Shown here: positions 1 through 6,746 of the stretch, one piece after another | Layout of the letters: each line of letters begins with the position of its first letter | Position numbering within the stretch: the stretch's first letter is position 1 | Notes under the pieces: generated by a model | What the model was told of the DNA's origin: nothing | Seen by the model: only the letters and a program-made list of their open reading frames with translations | Databases searched by the model: none | Origin: Streptosporangium pseudovulgare | Lineage (GTDB): Bacteria > Actinomycetota > Actinomycetes > Streptosporangiales > Streptosporangiaceae | Length of the DNA: 64,000 nucleotides | Assembly (NCBI RefSeq): GCF_014648055.1 | Contig: NZ_BMQJ01000002.1 | Span: forward strand, 372,001 to 436,000 | Direction: 5' to 3' | Program-made: the position numbers and the translations under genes

Positions 1-259
1 TCTGCCGGTAGGAGGCGACGACCGTGAGCATCACCACGACCACCGCGGCGGCGACCCAGGGGGCGAAGCCGTAGAAGGAGACACCGGCGATCGACAGGAT
101 GACGAGGATCTCCTGGGGCGCGTAGGCGACCGAGGAGAGAGCGTCACTGGCGAAAACCGGCAGCGCGATGCGCTTGGGGAGCAGTTGCTCATGCAGCTGC
201 GTGCTGCGCAGCGCGCGCCCGATGAAGAGGCGCTTGACGAGGTCCGTCACCTTTGACAC
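1..259 (-). CDS. APC-superfamily permease, KimA-like potassium transporter (5' part only)
   Basis: The window holds only the N-terminal 86 or so codons; the rest lies before position 1. The reading frame begins GTG (259) and continues V-S-K-V-T-D-L-V-K-R-L-F. It carries the stretch LPVFASDALSSVAYAPQEI, characteristic of the APC-type family that includes the Bacillus K+ importer KimA (YdaO), followed by a hydrophobic membrane segment. It diverges from two TrkA-type regulatory proteins, and a permease beside paired TrkA proteins is a conserved actinobacterial arrangement (compare Rv2690c-Rv2692), so potassium uptake is the likely role. Many databases call it an amino acid permease. A second in-frame GTG at 250 is an alternative start; neither has a clear Shine-Dalgarno sequence. 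Family confidence is good; substrate is inferred. Confidence 0.8.
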   Translation of the reverse strand, partial: MSKVTDLVKRLFIGRALRSTQLHEQLLPKRIALPVFASDALSSVAYAPQEILVILSIAGVSFYGFAPWVAAAVVVVMLTVVASYRQ

Positions 260-371
260 GTCTGCCGATGCTAGTCGCTGTCAAACCCCGCCGACACGGC
301 ACTCCCCCACCGGGCCATACTGGCTAGGTACATTCGGAGCAAGATCCGCCTCAAGCGACCGGCGGGGGAGC

Positions 372-1037
372 ATGCATATCGTGATCATGGGGTGTGGGCG
401 TGTCGGTTCCACGCTGGCGCACATCCTGGAGGACAGCGGCCACTCGGTCGCCATCATCGACCGGGACCCCCAGGCGTTCCGCCGCCTGCGGGCGGGGTTC
501 CGGGGCCGCCGGGTGACCGGCGTCGGCTTCGACCGCGACGTGCTGGAGGAGGCCGGGATCGAGTCGGCCGGCGCCTACGTGGCGGTGAGCAGCGGCGACA
601 ACTCCAACATCATCTCCGCCCGGGTCGCCCGCGAGACGTTCGGCGTGGACAACGTGGTGGCCCGGATCTACGACTCCCGGCGCGCCGAGGTCTACCAGCG
701 GCTGGGCATCCCCACCGTGGCCACGGTCCGCTGGACCGCCGACCAGATCCTGCGGCGGGTGCTGCCCGAGGGCGCCGAGCCGCTGTGGCGCGACCCCACC
801 GGGACCGTCGTGCTCGCCGAGGTGGCCTACCACCCGGGCTGGATCGGCACCAGGATCAGGGACCTGGAGGCGGAGGCGGGCACCCGCACGGCCTTCGTCA
901 ACCGGATGGGCGAGACCCTGCTGCCCAAGAGCGACACCGTGCTGCAGGAGGGCGACATCCTGCACGTCATGGCGGCTGGGAACGACATGGACCGCATCAA
1001 CAAGGTGCTGTCCGGGGCTCCGGAGGAGAGGCACTGA
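372..1037 (+). CDS. TrkA-family potassium uptake regulatory protein (first copy, CeoB-like)
   Basis: A 221-residue cytoplasmic regulator with one RCK module. An N-terminal RCK_N Rossmann domain (residues 1-120) starts MHIVIMGCGRVGSTLA, the glycine-rich NAD-binding loop, with an acidic residue at the end of the second strand (IIDRD). A C-terminal RCK_C/TrkA_C domain (about 135-215) follows. Such proteins gate K+ transporters in response to nucleotides or c-di-AMP. The ATG at 372 is chosen because GGGGGAG lies 1-7 bases upstream and the Rossmann strand begins immediately. Its stop overlaps the start of the second TrkA gene (TGATG), so the two are translationally coupled. Divergent from the KimA-like permease, which is the likely partner. 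Confidence 0.93.
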   Translation: MHIVIMGCGRVGSTLAHILEDSGHSVAIIDRDPQAFRRLRAGFRGRRVTGVGFDRDVLEEAGIESAGAYVAVSSGDNSNIISARVARETFGVDNVVARIYDSRRAEVYQRLGIPTVATVRWTADQILRRVLPEGAEPLWRDPTGTVVLAEVAYHPGWIGTRIRDLEAEAGTRTAFVNRMGETLLPKSDTVLQEGDILHVMAAGNDMDRINKVLSGAPEERH

Positions 1038-1705
1038 TGCGCGTCACCATCGCCGGTGCGGGGGCCGTCGGCCGGTCCATCGCCGCCGAGCTCCTGGAGA
1101 ACGGCCACGAGGTCCTGCTCATCGACATCGACCCCAAGGCCATCAAGATCGACACGGTGCCGCGGGCGGAGTGGCTGCTCGCCGACGCCTGTGAGATCTC
1201 CTCGCTGGACGAGGCGGGTCTGGCCGACTGTCACGTGGTCGTCGCCGCCAGCGGCGACGACAAGGTCAACCTCGTCGTCTCCCTGCTCGCCAAGACCGAG
1301 TACGGCGTGCCCCGCGTGGTCGCCCGGATCAACCACCCCAAGAACGAGTGGCTGTTCAACGAGTCGTGGGGGGTGGACGTCGCCGTCTCGACCCCGCGGC
1401 TGCTGAGCGCGCTGGTGGAGGAGGCGGTGAGCGTGGGCGACCTGGTCCGGCTGATGACCTTCCGCCAGGGCCAGGCCAACCTGGTCGAGCTCACACTCCC
1501 CGAGGACGCGCCGGTCGTCGGCCACCGGGCCGGGTCGGTGCCGTGGCCCACCGATACCGCGCTGGTGGCGATCCTGCGCGAGGGCCGGGTGCTGGTGCCC
1601 AGCGAGGACGACCCGCTGGAGGCCGGCGACGAGCTGATGTTCGTGGCCAACCAGGAGGTCGAGGAGGAGCTGGCCCGGCTGCTGTCCCCCCGCCCGGCGG
1701 GCTGA
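1037..1705 (+). CDS. TrkA-family potassium uptake regulatory protein (second copy, CeoC-like)
   Basis: A 222-residue RCK protein paralogous to the preceding gene. The N-terminus MRVTIAGAGAVGRSIAAEL carries the GxGxxG loop and is followed by LLIDID, the acidic end of strand two; the C-terminal TrkA_C domain ends in EAGDELMFVANQ. Two single-RCK TrkA proteins in tandem are usual in actinobacteria and probably form a mixed ring, whereas enterobacterial TrkA is one double-length chain. The start overlaps the previous stop by one base. A strong hairpin follows the stop, so the transcription unit probably ends here. Confidence 0.93.
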   Translation: MRVTIAGAGAVGRSIAAELLENGHEVLLIDIDPKAIKIDTVPRAEWLLADACEISSLDEAGLADCHVVVAASGDDKVNLVVSLLAKTEYGVPRVVARINHPKNEWLFNESWGVDVAVSTPRLLSALVEEAVSVGDLVRLMTFRQGQANLVELTLPEDAPVVGHRAGSVPWPTDTALVAILREGRVLVPSEDDPLEAGDELMFVANQEVEEELARLLSPRPAG

Positions 1706-1719
1706 GCCGCGCGACACGC

Positions 1720-1762
1720 GGAAACGGCCGCGGTACGGCGATGCCGTACCGCGGCCGTTTCC
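1720..1762 (+). terminator. Perfect 20-bp stem hairpin after the trkA pair
   Basis: A 20-base arm (1720-1739) is repeated as its exact reverse complement at 1743-1762, with a GAT loop; a further ACACG/CGTGT pairing outside extends the stem after a short interruption. There is no T-tract, as is usual for high-GC actinobacterial terminators. It lies 15 bases after the second trkA stop and before the repeat array. Confidence 0.8.
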
Positions 1763-1782
1763 ACGTGTCGGGGAGCCCGCTC

Positions 1783-2230
1783 GGGGGCGCCGGTGTCTGG
1801 ACCGAGGAACGCAGGAGCGAAGCGACGGAGTGACGAGGGAAGACACCGGACACCAGCCCCCGAGCCGCGACGCGCAGCGTCGCCATGAGCCCGCGAGGGG
1901 GCGCCGGTGTCTGGACTGAGGAGAGAGCGAGCGCAGCGAGCGAACGACGAGGGAAGACACCGGGCTCAAGCCCCCGAGCCGCGACGCGCAGCGTCGCCAT
2001 GAGCCCGCGAGGGGGCGCCGGTGTCTGGACTGAGGAGGGAGCGAGCGCAGCGAGCGAACGACGAGGGAAGACACCGGGCTTGAGCCCCCGAGCCGCGACG
2101 CGCAGCGTCGCCATGAACACAGCGAGGGGGCGCCGGTGTCTGGACCGAGGAGAGAGCGAGCGCAGCGAGCGAACGACGAGGGAAGACACCGGGCTCAAGC
2201 CCCCGAGCCGCGACGCGCAGCGTCGCCATG
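1783..2230. repeat. Four tandem copies of a ~114-bp structured repeat
   Basis: Copies begin at 1783, 1897, 2011 and 2126 (periods 114, 114 and 115). Each opens with GGGGGCGCCGGTGTCTGGAC, passes through an AGCGAGCGAACGACGAGGGA-like segment, then AGACACCGG, then GCCCCCGAGCC, and ends with GCGACGCGCAGCGTCGCCATGA. Within a copy CCGGTGTCT pairs with AGACACCGG and the leading GGGGGC pairs with GCCCCC, giving a long imperfect hairpin; GCGACG-cgcag-CGTCGC forms a second. Copy 1 differs most in its middle. The array fills the gap between the convergent trkA pair and the DUF3159 gene. Apparent reading frames here follow the repeat period and look non-coding. Confidence 0.9.
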
Positions 2231-2232
2231 AA

Positions 2233-2943
2233 CTACGTGGGACGGACCGGGGTCCGGCCCCTGGTCAGCAGCCACACCATCGCGGCGAGTCCGGCGATCT
2301 GCAGCGGCCAGCCCATGGCGATCTTGAGGATGCCCAGCTCGGCCACGGCGTCGTTGCCGCCGATGAGGTAGACCGGCAGCTGCACGGCCACCCGGATCAC
2401 GCACGGGGCCAGCAGCAGCCAGGTGAGCCTGGAGCAGAGCCGCACCACCGCCGGGTCGGCGCGCCAGCCGGTCGGGTCGCCGGTGACCGACCCGATCAGG
2501 AAGCCCACCACGGGCCACCGGGTGACGATGGACAGCAGCATCGCCACGGCGTATCCCGCGTTGTAGAGGATGCCCGGGAGGTAGACGTCGCGGGCCTCAC
2601 CGGTGCGGGAGGCGAAGAACGCGCCGATCCCGATGCCGATGAGGCTGTTGACGACGAACTGCGGCGTCGAGCGCTGCGCCAGCCGCACCACGAGCAGCAC
2701 CACCGCCGCCGCGATGCTGATGGTCAGCGACTGCCGCAGGTCGGAGGTGACGACCCAGGTCAGGGTGAAGACGATCGTGGGCACGGCCGCTTCGACGACG
2801 CCCCGCGCCCCGCCGAACGCCTTGGCGAGCTGGACGCGGATCGCCGCCTCGACGGTGTCGTGCGCGGTGGCCTCCGCGGACGCCGCCGGGCCCTGCTTCG
2901 CGGCCCCGGCGGAGGGGTCAGGGGTGGTCATCTTCTGGTTCAC
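2233..2943 (-). CDS. DUF3159 family membrane protein
   Basis: A 236-residue integral membrane protein of the actinobacterial DUF3159 family (mycobacterial counterpart Rv2693c by gene order). After a polar Ala/Pro-rich N-terminus of about 30 residues comes the conserved stretch FGGARGVVEAAVPTIVFTL, then five or six hydrophobic helices and a short basic C-tail. The frame begins at GTG 2943 with GGAG about four bases upstream; an in-frame ATG at 2931 is an alternative. It is the last gene of a minus-strand run with the OB-fold protein, DUF3710, dut and PaaI genes. Biochemical function is unknown. The stop lies at the edge of the repeat array. Confidence 0.88.
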   Translation of the reverse strand: MNQKMTTPDPSAGAAKQGPAASAEATAHDTVEAAIRVQLAKAFGGARGVVEAAVPTIVFTLTWVVTSDLRQSLTISIAAAVVLLVVRLAQRSTPQFVVNSLIGIGIGAFFASRTGEARDVYLPGILYNAGYAVAMLLSIVTRWPVVGFLIGSVTGDPTGWRADPAVVRLCSRLTWLLLAPCVIRVAVQLPVYLIGGNDAVAELGILKIAMGWPLQIAGLAAMVWLLTRGRTPVRPT

Positions 2944-2964
2944 CGCTCCGTGCTCGTCGATGGG

Positions 2965-3357
2965 TCACGCACCGCCCGCGGGACGCAGCTCGTAGCGCGG
3001 GTTGAACATCACCTTGCGGCCGTCCTGCACGCTGACCAGCCCCTCGGCCAGGACCATGCGGCCCGGCTCGATCCCGGCGATCTTCCGGCGGCCGAGCCAG
3101 ATCAGCTCGATCACGTCGGAGCCGTCGTAGAGCTCCGCCTCCAGCGCCGGGGCACCCCCACGGGGCCGCAGCGTCACCGTACGCAGTGTACCGGTCACGC
3201 AGAACCTGCGGCGCCCGGCGCAGGAGACGATGGGGGTGGCGCCATGCCGGTCGAGGTCCTGCTGGAGCTCGTCGGCCTCCAGCTCCTCCTGACTCGTGGT
3301 CAGCCGCCGGAAGAAACTCCGAAACCCGCCCTGTTTATGCGGTTCCTGAGAACCCAC
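2965..3357 (-). CDS. OB-fold nucleic-acid-binding domain protein
   Basis: A 130-residue protein with an OB-fold of the RecG-wedge/aspRS anticodon-binding type in its C-terminal two thirds (RRRFCVTGTLRTVTLRPRGG to the C-terminus) and a short charged helical N-terminus. It corresponds by gene order to Rv2694c next to DUF3159 in mycobacteria. I place the start at GTG 3357 because AAGGAGAGG lies just upstream; the open frame extends 27 bases further without a better site. The stop is 21 bases from the DUF3159 start, so the two are probably co-transcribed. The ligand is unknown; binding of single-stranded nucleic acid is inferred from the fold. Confidence 0.82.
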   Translation of the reverse strand: MGSQEPHKQGGFRSFFRRLTTSQEELEADELQQDLDRHGATPIVSCAGRRRFCVTGTLRTVTLRPRGGAPALEAELYDGSDVIELIWLGRRKIAGIEPGRMVLAEGLVSVQDGRKVMFNPRYELRPAGGA

Positions 3358-3405
3358 GACCTCTCCTTCACATACGTGTTGCAACAGCGTACGCGATCCG
3401 GTGGG

Positions 3406-4098
3406 TCAACGGATCTCGGCGATCTCGGGCCCCCGCTCGAACGGCCGGAGGTCCCGGCCGTTCGGGGCCTCGGCCTGCTGCTCCATGGCCTGGCGGGCCT
3501 CCGGGGGCAGCCGCAGCTCGATCGGCTCCTTCGGCACCATCGGCTCGTCCCCCCGGACGACGACGATGTCGCGGACCACGTCCTCCAGGGTCGCGGCCAC
3601 CCCGGCGTCCGTCGCGGCGCGCCCGCTGACGACCGCCCGCAGGAACCAGCGCGGGCCGTCGACGCCGATGTAGCGGACCGGCTGGGCGACCCCGTCGGCG
3701 GGGACCCGGGCGTCCAGCTCGACGCCGAACGGCCCCTCCTTCTCCTCGGCGGTCCCGCCCGCGGCCTTCACGCCCGCGGCCAGCTCGGCCCGGACCTCGT
3801 CCCAGATGCCGTTGCGCTTGGGCGCGGCGAAGGCGTGTATCTGCAGGGCGCTCTCCTCGAACAGGATGACCGCGCCGACGATCTGCTCGCCGGCGAGGTT
3901 GAGCTGCACCTCGAACCCCTGGTCGACGGGCAGCCGCAGGCCGCCCAGATCGACCCGCTCCCGGTCGGGGTAGGCGTCGGCGGCGTCCCACGGGCCGGAC
4001 TCCCTGGCCGGCCCCCCTGTGATCCCCCTGGGCTCCTCGGTCCGCGCGAACTCCTCGGCCGGGGCCGGGGACTCCTCACGACGGCGACGTCCGAACAC
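3406..4098 (-). CDS. DUF3710 domain-containing protein
   Basis: About 230 residues. A basic N-terminus (VFGRRRREE) and an acidic/Pro-rich linker precede the DUF3710 domain, which runs from RVDLGGLRLPVDQGFEVQL through VRYIGVDGPRWFLRAVVSG to a Pro/Glu-rich C-terminus. The family is nearly universal in actinobacteria next to dut (Rv2696c in M. tuberculosis) and has no assigned activity. The GTG at 4098 is preceded by AAGGAG with a ten-base gap; the open frame continues to 4137 (MARRIETSRSVRK), a possible longer form. It lies between dut and the OB-fold gene in the same transcription unit. Confidence 0.88.
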   Translation of the reverse strand: MFGRRRREESPAPAEEFARTEEPRGITGGPARESGPWDAADAYPDRERVDLGGLRLPVDQGFEVQLNLAGEQIVGAVILFEESALQIHAFAAPKRNGIWDEVRAELAAGVKAAGGTAEEKEGPFGVELDARVPADGVAQPVRYIGVDGPRWFLRAVVSGRAATDAGVAATLEDVVRDIVVVRGDEPMVPKEPIELRLPPEARQAMEQQAEAPNGRDLRPFERGPEIAEIR

Positions 4099-4158
4099 TT
4101 TCCTCACGCTCCTTGAAGTCTCGATGCGGCGGGCCACCGGCCGGTGGCCCGCCGGCTC

Positions 4159-4602
4159 TCAGCGGCCGGTGGAGCCGAAGCCCCCCGCGCCGCGCGCCGA
4201 TCCCGGCAGCCGGTCCACCTCGTGGAACACCGCCCTGGCGACCCGCTGGACCACCAGCTGCGCGATGCGGTCCCCCCTGCGCAGCCGTACGGCCCGCCCG
4301 GTGTCGGTGTTGAGCAGCGTCACCCTGATCTCGCCACGGTAGCCCGCGTCGACGGTGCCGGGCGCGTTCACGATCGTCACGCCGTGCTCGGCCGCCAGGC
4401 CGGAGCGCGGGTGGACGAAGGCGGCGTAGCCGTCGGGCAGCGCGATCGCCACGCCGGTGCCCACGGTGGCGCGTCCACCCGGCGGCAGCTCGACGTCCTC
4501 GGCCGCGCGCAGGTCGGCGCCGGCGTCGCCCGGGTGGGCGTAGTCCGGCAGCGGCAGCCCGGCGTCGACGCGGCTGATCAGCACCTCGACCTTTTCGCTC
4601 AC
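4159..4602 (-). CDS. dut: Deoxyuridine 5'-triphosphate nucleotidohydrolase (dUTPase)
   Basis: A 147-residue trimeric-type dUTPase that hydrolyses dUTP to dUMP and pyrophosphate, keeping uracil out of DNA and feeding dTMP synthesis. The five family motifs are visible: HPGDAGADLRA (1), the PRSGLA loop (2), VTIVNAPGTVDAGYRGEI (3, with the catalytic Asp and the uracil-stacking Tyr), RGDRIAQLV (4) and the Arg/Gly-rich C-terminal RGAGGFGSTGR (5) that closes over the active site. Length is typical. The GTG start overlaps the stop of the upstream PaaI gene by four bases (GTGA), with GAGGTG upstream. Conserved neighbourhood with DUF3710. Confidence 0.96.
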   Translation of the reverse strand: MSEKVEVLISRVDAGLPLPDYAHPGDAGADLRAAEDVELPPGGRATVGTGVAIALPDGYAAFVHPRSGLAAEHGVTIVNAPGTVDAGYRGEIRVTLLNTDTGRAVRLRRGDRIAQLVVQRVARAVFHEVDRLPGSARGAGGFGSTGR

Positions 4603-5153
4603 GGGTTCACCTCGTAGTCGTGATGCTCGTCCAGGAGGGTCTGGGCGTCGCCGTGCTCGGCGAAGTGCTCCATGCCGACCTCGACGAAGAGGGCGGCGGC
4701 CCGTACGGCGACCGGTCCGTCGGCCGAGCCGATCCGCCCCTCTGCTTCAAGGTACGCCTTCCGGCCCGACACCCCGGTGCACCAGGCCCGGAGGTGCAGG
4801 GTGGTGCCGACCGGGACCGGCGCGAGGTAGTCGGTCTCCAGCCGGGCGGTGACGTAGGGGCGGCGGAACAGCCAGATGGACATGCCGATGACCTCGTCCA
4901 TCGCCGTGGCGAGCACGCCGCCGTGCGCGAGGCCCGGGGCGCCCTGGTGGGCCTCGGCGACGGTGAACTCGGCGACCACCGTCTCCCCGTCGGGCGTGAC
5001 GGCCTTCAGGTGCAGGCCGGTGGGGTGCCGGTCGCCGCAGCCGAAGCAGCGGCTGTAGTGGGAGCCGAGCGGCTCACCGGGGCCGGGGGCGCCGGAGGCC
5101 GGCCGGGGGCCGGCCGCTCCGGGCGGAGGGGTCGTCAGGGCTGAACGGGTCAC
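4599..5153 (-). CDS. PaaI family hotdog-fold thioesterase
   Basis: A 184-residue single-hotdog protein. The N-terminal ~35 residues are Pro/Gly-rich and probably disordered. The fold starts at CFGCGDRHPTGLHLKA, a hallmark of actinobacterial PaaI-like enzymes, followed by the active-site segment GLAHGGVLATAMDEV, whose Gly-Gly and acidic residue normally position the thioester, and by LETDYLAPVPVGTTL. Such enzymes hydrolyse acyl-CoA thioesters; the acyl group is unknown here. GTG start at 5153. Translationally coupled to dut, 11 bases downstream of the AI-2E-type gene stop. Its position beside dut is not usual in the mycobacterial version of the cluster. Confidence 0.85.
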   Translation of the reverse strand: MTRSALTTPPPGAAGPRPASGAPGPGEPLGSHYSRCFGCGDRHPTGLHLKAVTPDGETVVAEFTVAEAHQGAPGLAHGGVLATAMDEVIGMSIWLFRRPYVTARLETDYLAPVPVGTTLHLRAWCTGVSGRKAYLEAEGRIGSADGPVAVRAAALFVEVGMEHFAEHGDAQTLLDEHHDYEVNP

Positions 5154-5164
5154 GAGGCAGAACG

Positions 5165-6454
5165 TTACCGCCTGGGCTGCGGCGACTCCTCATTCACCGG
5201 ATCCTCCCCCACCGGCCCGGCGGCCCCTTCGGCGCCGGAGGGAACGGTCCTTTCCGACGATCCGGCCTCCCCGGCCGCGCCGTCCGATCCGGCCGGCGTG
5301 TCCCCGGCCGGGTCGGACGCGGCCGGCGGGGTCCGCGGCCCCTCGGCCTCCTCGGCCCCCTCGGGTGGTTCGTGCGGTGGGGCGGGTGGCAGGGCCGGTT
5401 GGTCACCGGTCAGCGCGGGCAGCGCCCGGTAGAACACCGCGGCGATCGGCACCGCCACCGCGGCCCCGGCGATGCCCGCCACGACGCCGCCCACGGCCAG
5501 CACCAGGATGATCGCCAGCGGGTGGAAGTCGAGCGCCCGGCCGACGATCAGCGGCTGGAGCACGTGGTTCTCCAGCTGCTGCTCGATCACCAGGATCCCC
5601 ACGAAGATCAGGGCGTAGAACAGGCCCTTGGCGCCGAGGGTGACCAGCGCCGCGACCGCCCCGGCGAAGAGGATGCCGATGAGGGGGATGAAACTGGCCA
5701 TGAAGATCAGCACGGCGAGCGGCGCCCAGAGCGGCACGCCCATCCCGGCGAGCACGATGCCCATGACCACGCCGTGCACGGCGGCCACCGCGACCGTGCC
5801 GTGCACGTAGTGCGACAGCGTGGTCCAGGCGGCGCGTCCGGCCCGGTCGACGCGGGGCGCGACGGAGCCGAACGCCTTCAGGAGCCACGACCAGATCCGG
5901 GCGCCGTCCTTGAGCAGGAAGAAGGTGACGAAGACCACCAGCACCAGGGAGGCCAGCACCTCCACCGCGACGGTGGCGCCGGTGAGGACCGTCTGGGTGA
6001 TCTGGTTACGGCTGGCGCTGAGCTGGTCGGTGAGGCTGTCGATCCAGGTGCTGATCTGGTTGCGCTGCAGGTGCAGCGGCCCGGTGTACAGCCAGTTCTC
6101 CACGTCCTTGATCGTGGATCTGAGCTGGTCGATCACCCGGGGGAACTCTTCGCTGGCCCGCAGCCCGATGAACCAGCCGACGCCGGCCAGCACCGCGAGC
6201 GCGATCAGCATGGTCAGCCAGGTGGCGTAGATCGGCCGCATCCCCAACGCCCGGAACCTGCTGGTGAGGGGGGACAGCAGCGCCGTCAGCAGCAGCGCGA
6301 CCGCGACCGGCAGCACCACGATGTGCAGCATCAGGATGAACTGCCAGAAGTAGAAGACGGCCCAGCCGATGATGATCAGACACAGGCTCCAGGCCGCCAG
6401 CCAGAGCAGTGTGCGTGGCACCAGATGGGTCAGACGTTCCCGGTCGGAGATCAC
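5165..6454 (-). CDS. AI-2E family transporter (TqsA/YdiK-like membrane protein)
   Basis: A 429-residue polytopic membrane protein with two hydrophobic helices near the N-terminus, a third near residue 65, a soluble helical segment (about 100-165) and four or five helices from 170 to 345, including PLIGILFAGAVAAL and the family segment QQLENHVLQPLIVG. The C-terminal ~75 residues are Pro/Ala/Glu-rich and non-conserved. Members have been reported to export AI-2, Na+ or other small solutes; substrate is unassigned here. GTG start at 6454 without a strong ribosome binding site. A tail of this composition fits the wider habit of long linkers in this genome. Confidence 0.85.
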   Translation of the reverse strand: MISDRERLTHLVPRTLLWLAAWSLCLIIIGWAVFYFWQFILMLHIVVLPVAVALLLTALLSPLTSRFRALGMRPIYATWLTMLIALAVLAGVGWFIGLRASEEFPRVIDQLRSTIKDVENWLYTGPLHLQRNQISTWIDSLTDQLSASRNQITQTVLTGATVAVEVLASLVLVVFVTFFLLKDGARIWSWLLKAFGSVAPRVDRAGRAAWTTLSHYVHGTVAVAAVHGVVMGIVLAGMGVPLWAPLAVLIFMASFIPLIGILFAGAVAALVTLGAKGLFYALIFVGILVIEQQLENHVLQPLIVGRALDFHPLAIILVLAVGGVVAGIAGAAVAVPIAAVFYRALPALTGDQPALPPAPPHEPPEGAEEAEGPRTPPAASDPAGDTPAGSDGAAGEAGSSERTVPSGAEGAAGPVGEDPVNEESPQPRR

Positions 6455-6536
6455 GCATTCCAGACTGTCACGTCACGGCCTGCGGCGCGCATGGTCAACG
6501 CCCGGAGACGGAAGAGGCGGGTCAAGGAACGGCAAA

Positions 6537-6567
6537 GGGGAGGCCCGGCGGGACGCCGGGCCTCCCC
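6537..6567 (-). terminator. 14-bp hairpin terminator downstream of the small Cys-rich ORF
   Basis: GGGGAGGCCCGGCG (6537-6550) and its exact complement (6554-6567) enclose a GGA loop, a compact GC stem typical of actinobacterial factor-independent terminators. On the minus strand it begins 17 bases after the stop of the 24-residue ORF and ends before the AI-2E gene start, so the valS/small-ORF transcript probably ends here. Confidence 0.8.
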
Positions 6568-6583
6568 TCGCGCGGGCACCGGA

Positions 6584-6658
6584 TCAGCGTTCTCCCGGCG
6601 GCCGGGAGATCACTCTGTCCTCGAGGTAGCAGTTGCAGCTGCCGCACCCTGGCGTCAT
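6584..6658 (-). CDS. Putative 24-residue cysteine-rich small protein
   Basis: A 25-codon frame reading MTPGCGSCNCYLEDRVISRP and ending PGER. It has an excellent ribosome binding site, GGGGAGG seven bases before ATG, and is followed 17 bases after the stop by a strong hairpin, so it has all the marks of an expressed gene. The CxxCxC cluster (Cys5, Cys8, Cys10) suggests metal or iron-sulfur binding, or thiol modification, in a peptide; this is inference. It lies 88 bases downstream of valS on the same strand. I do not recognise a family. Alternatives are a chance ORF or a regulatory leader for something downstream, but the terminator argues against a leader. Confidence 0.5.
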   Translation of the reverse strand: MTPGCGSCNCYLEDRVISRPPGER

Positions 6659-6746
6659 GCGCCGTCCTCCCCTCGCCTGCCCTGACCTGTCCGTGCCTCG
6701 ACCGTACGGCAGGACCGCCCGACGCGGAGGACAGATTCCCGTGGGC

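Noticed and set aside
2195-2518. Minus-strand frame starting in the DUF3159 gene and running into the 114-bp repeats
   Set aside because: It is in another frame of the DUF3159 gene and its C-terminal part is repeat translation.
1885-4116. Very long plus-strand frame through the repeats and the DUF3159/OB/DUF3710 genes
   Set aside because: It is antisense to three recognised genes; high GC keeps stop codons rare in non-coding frames.
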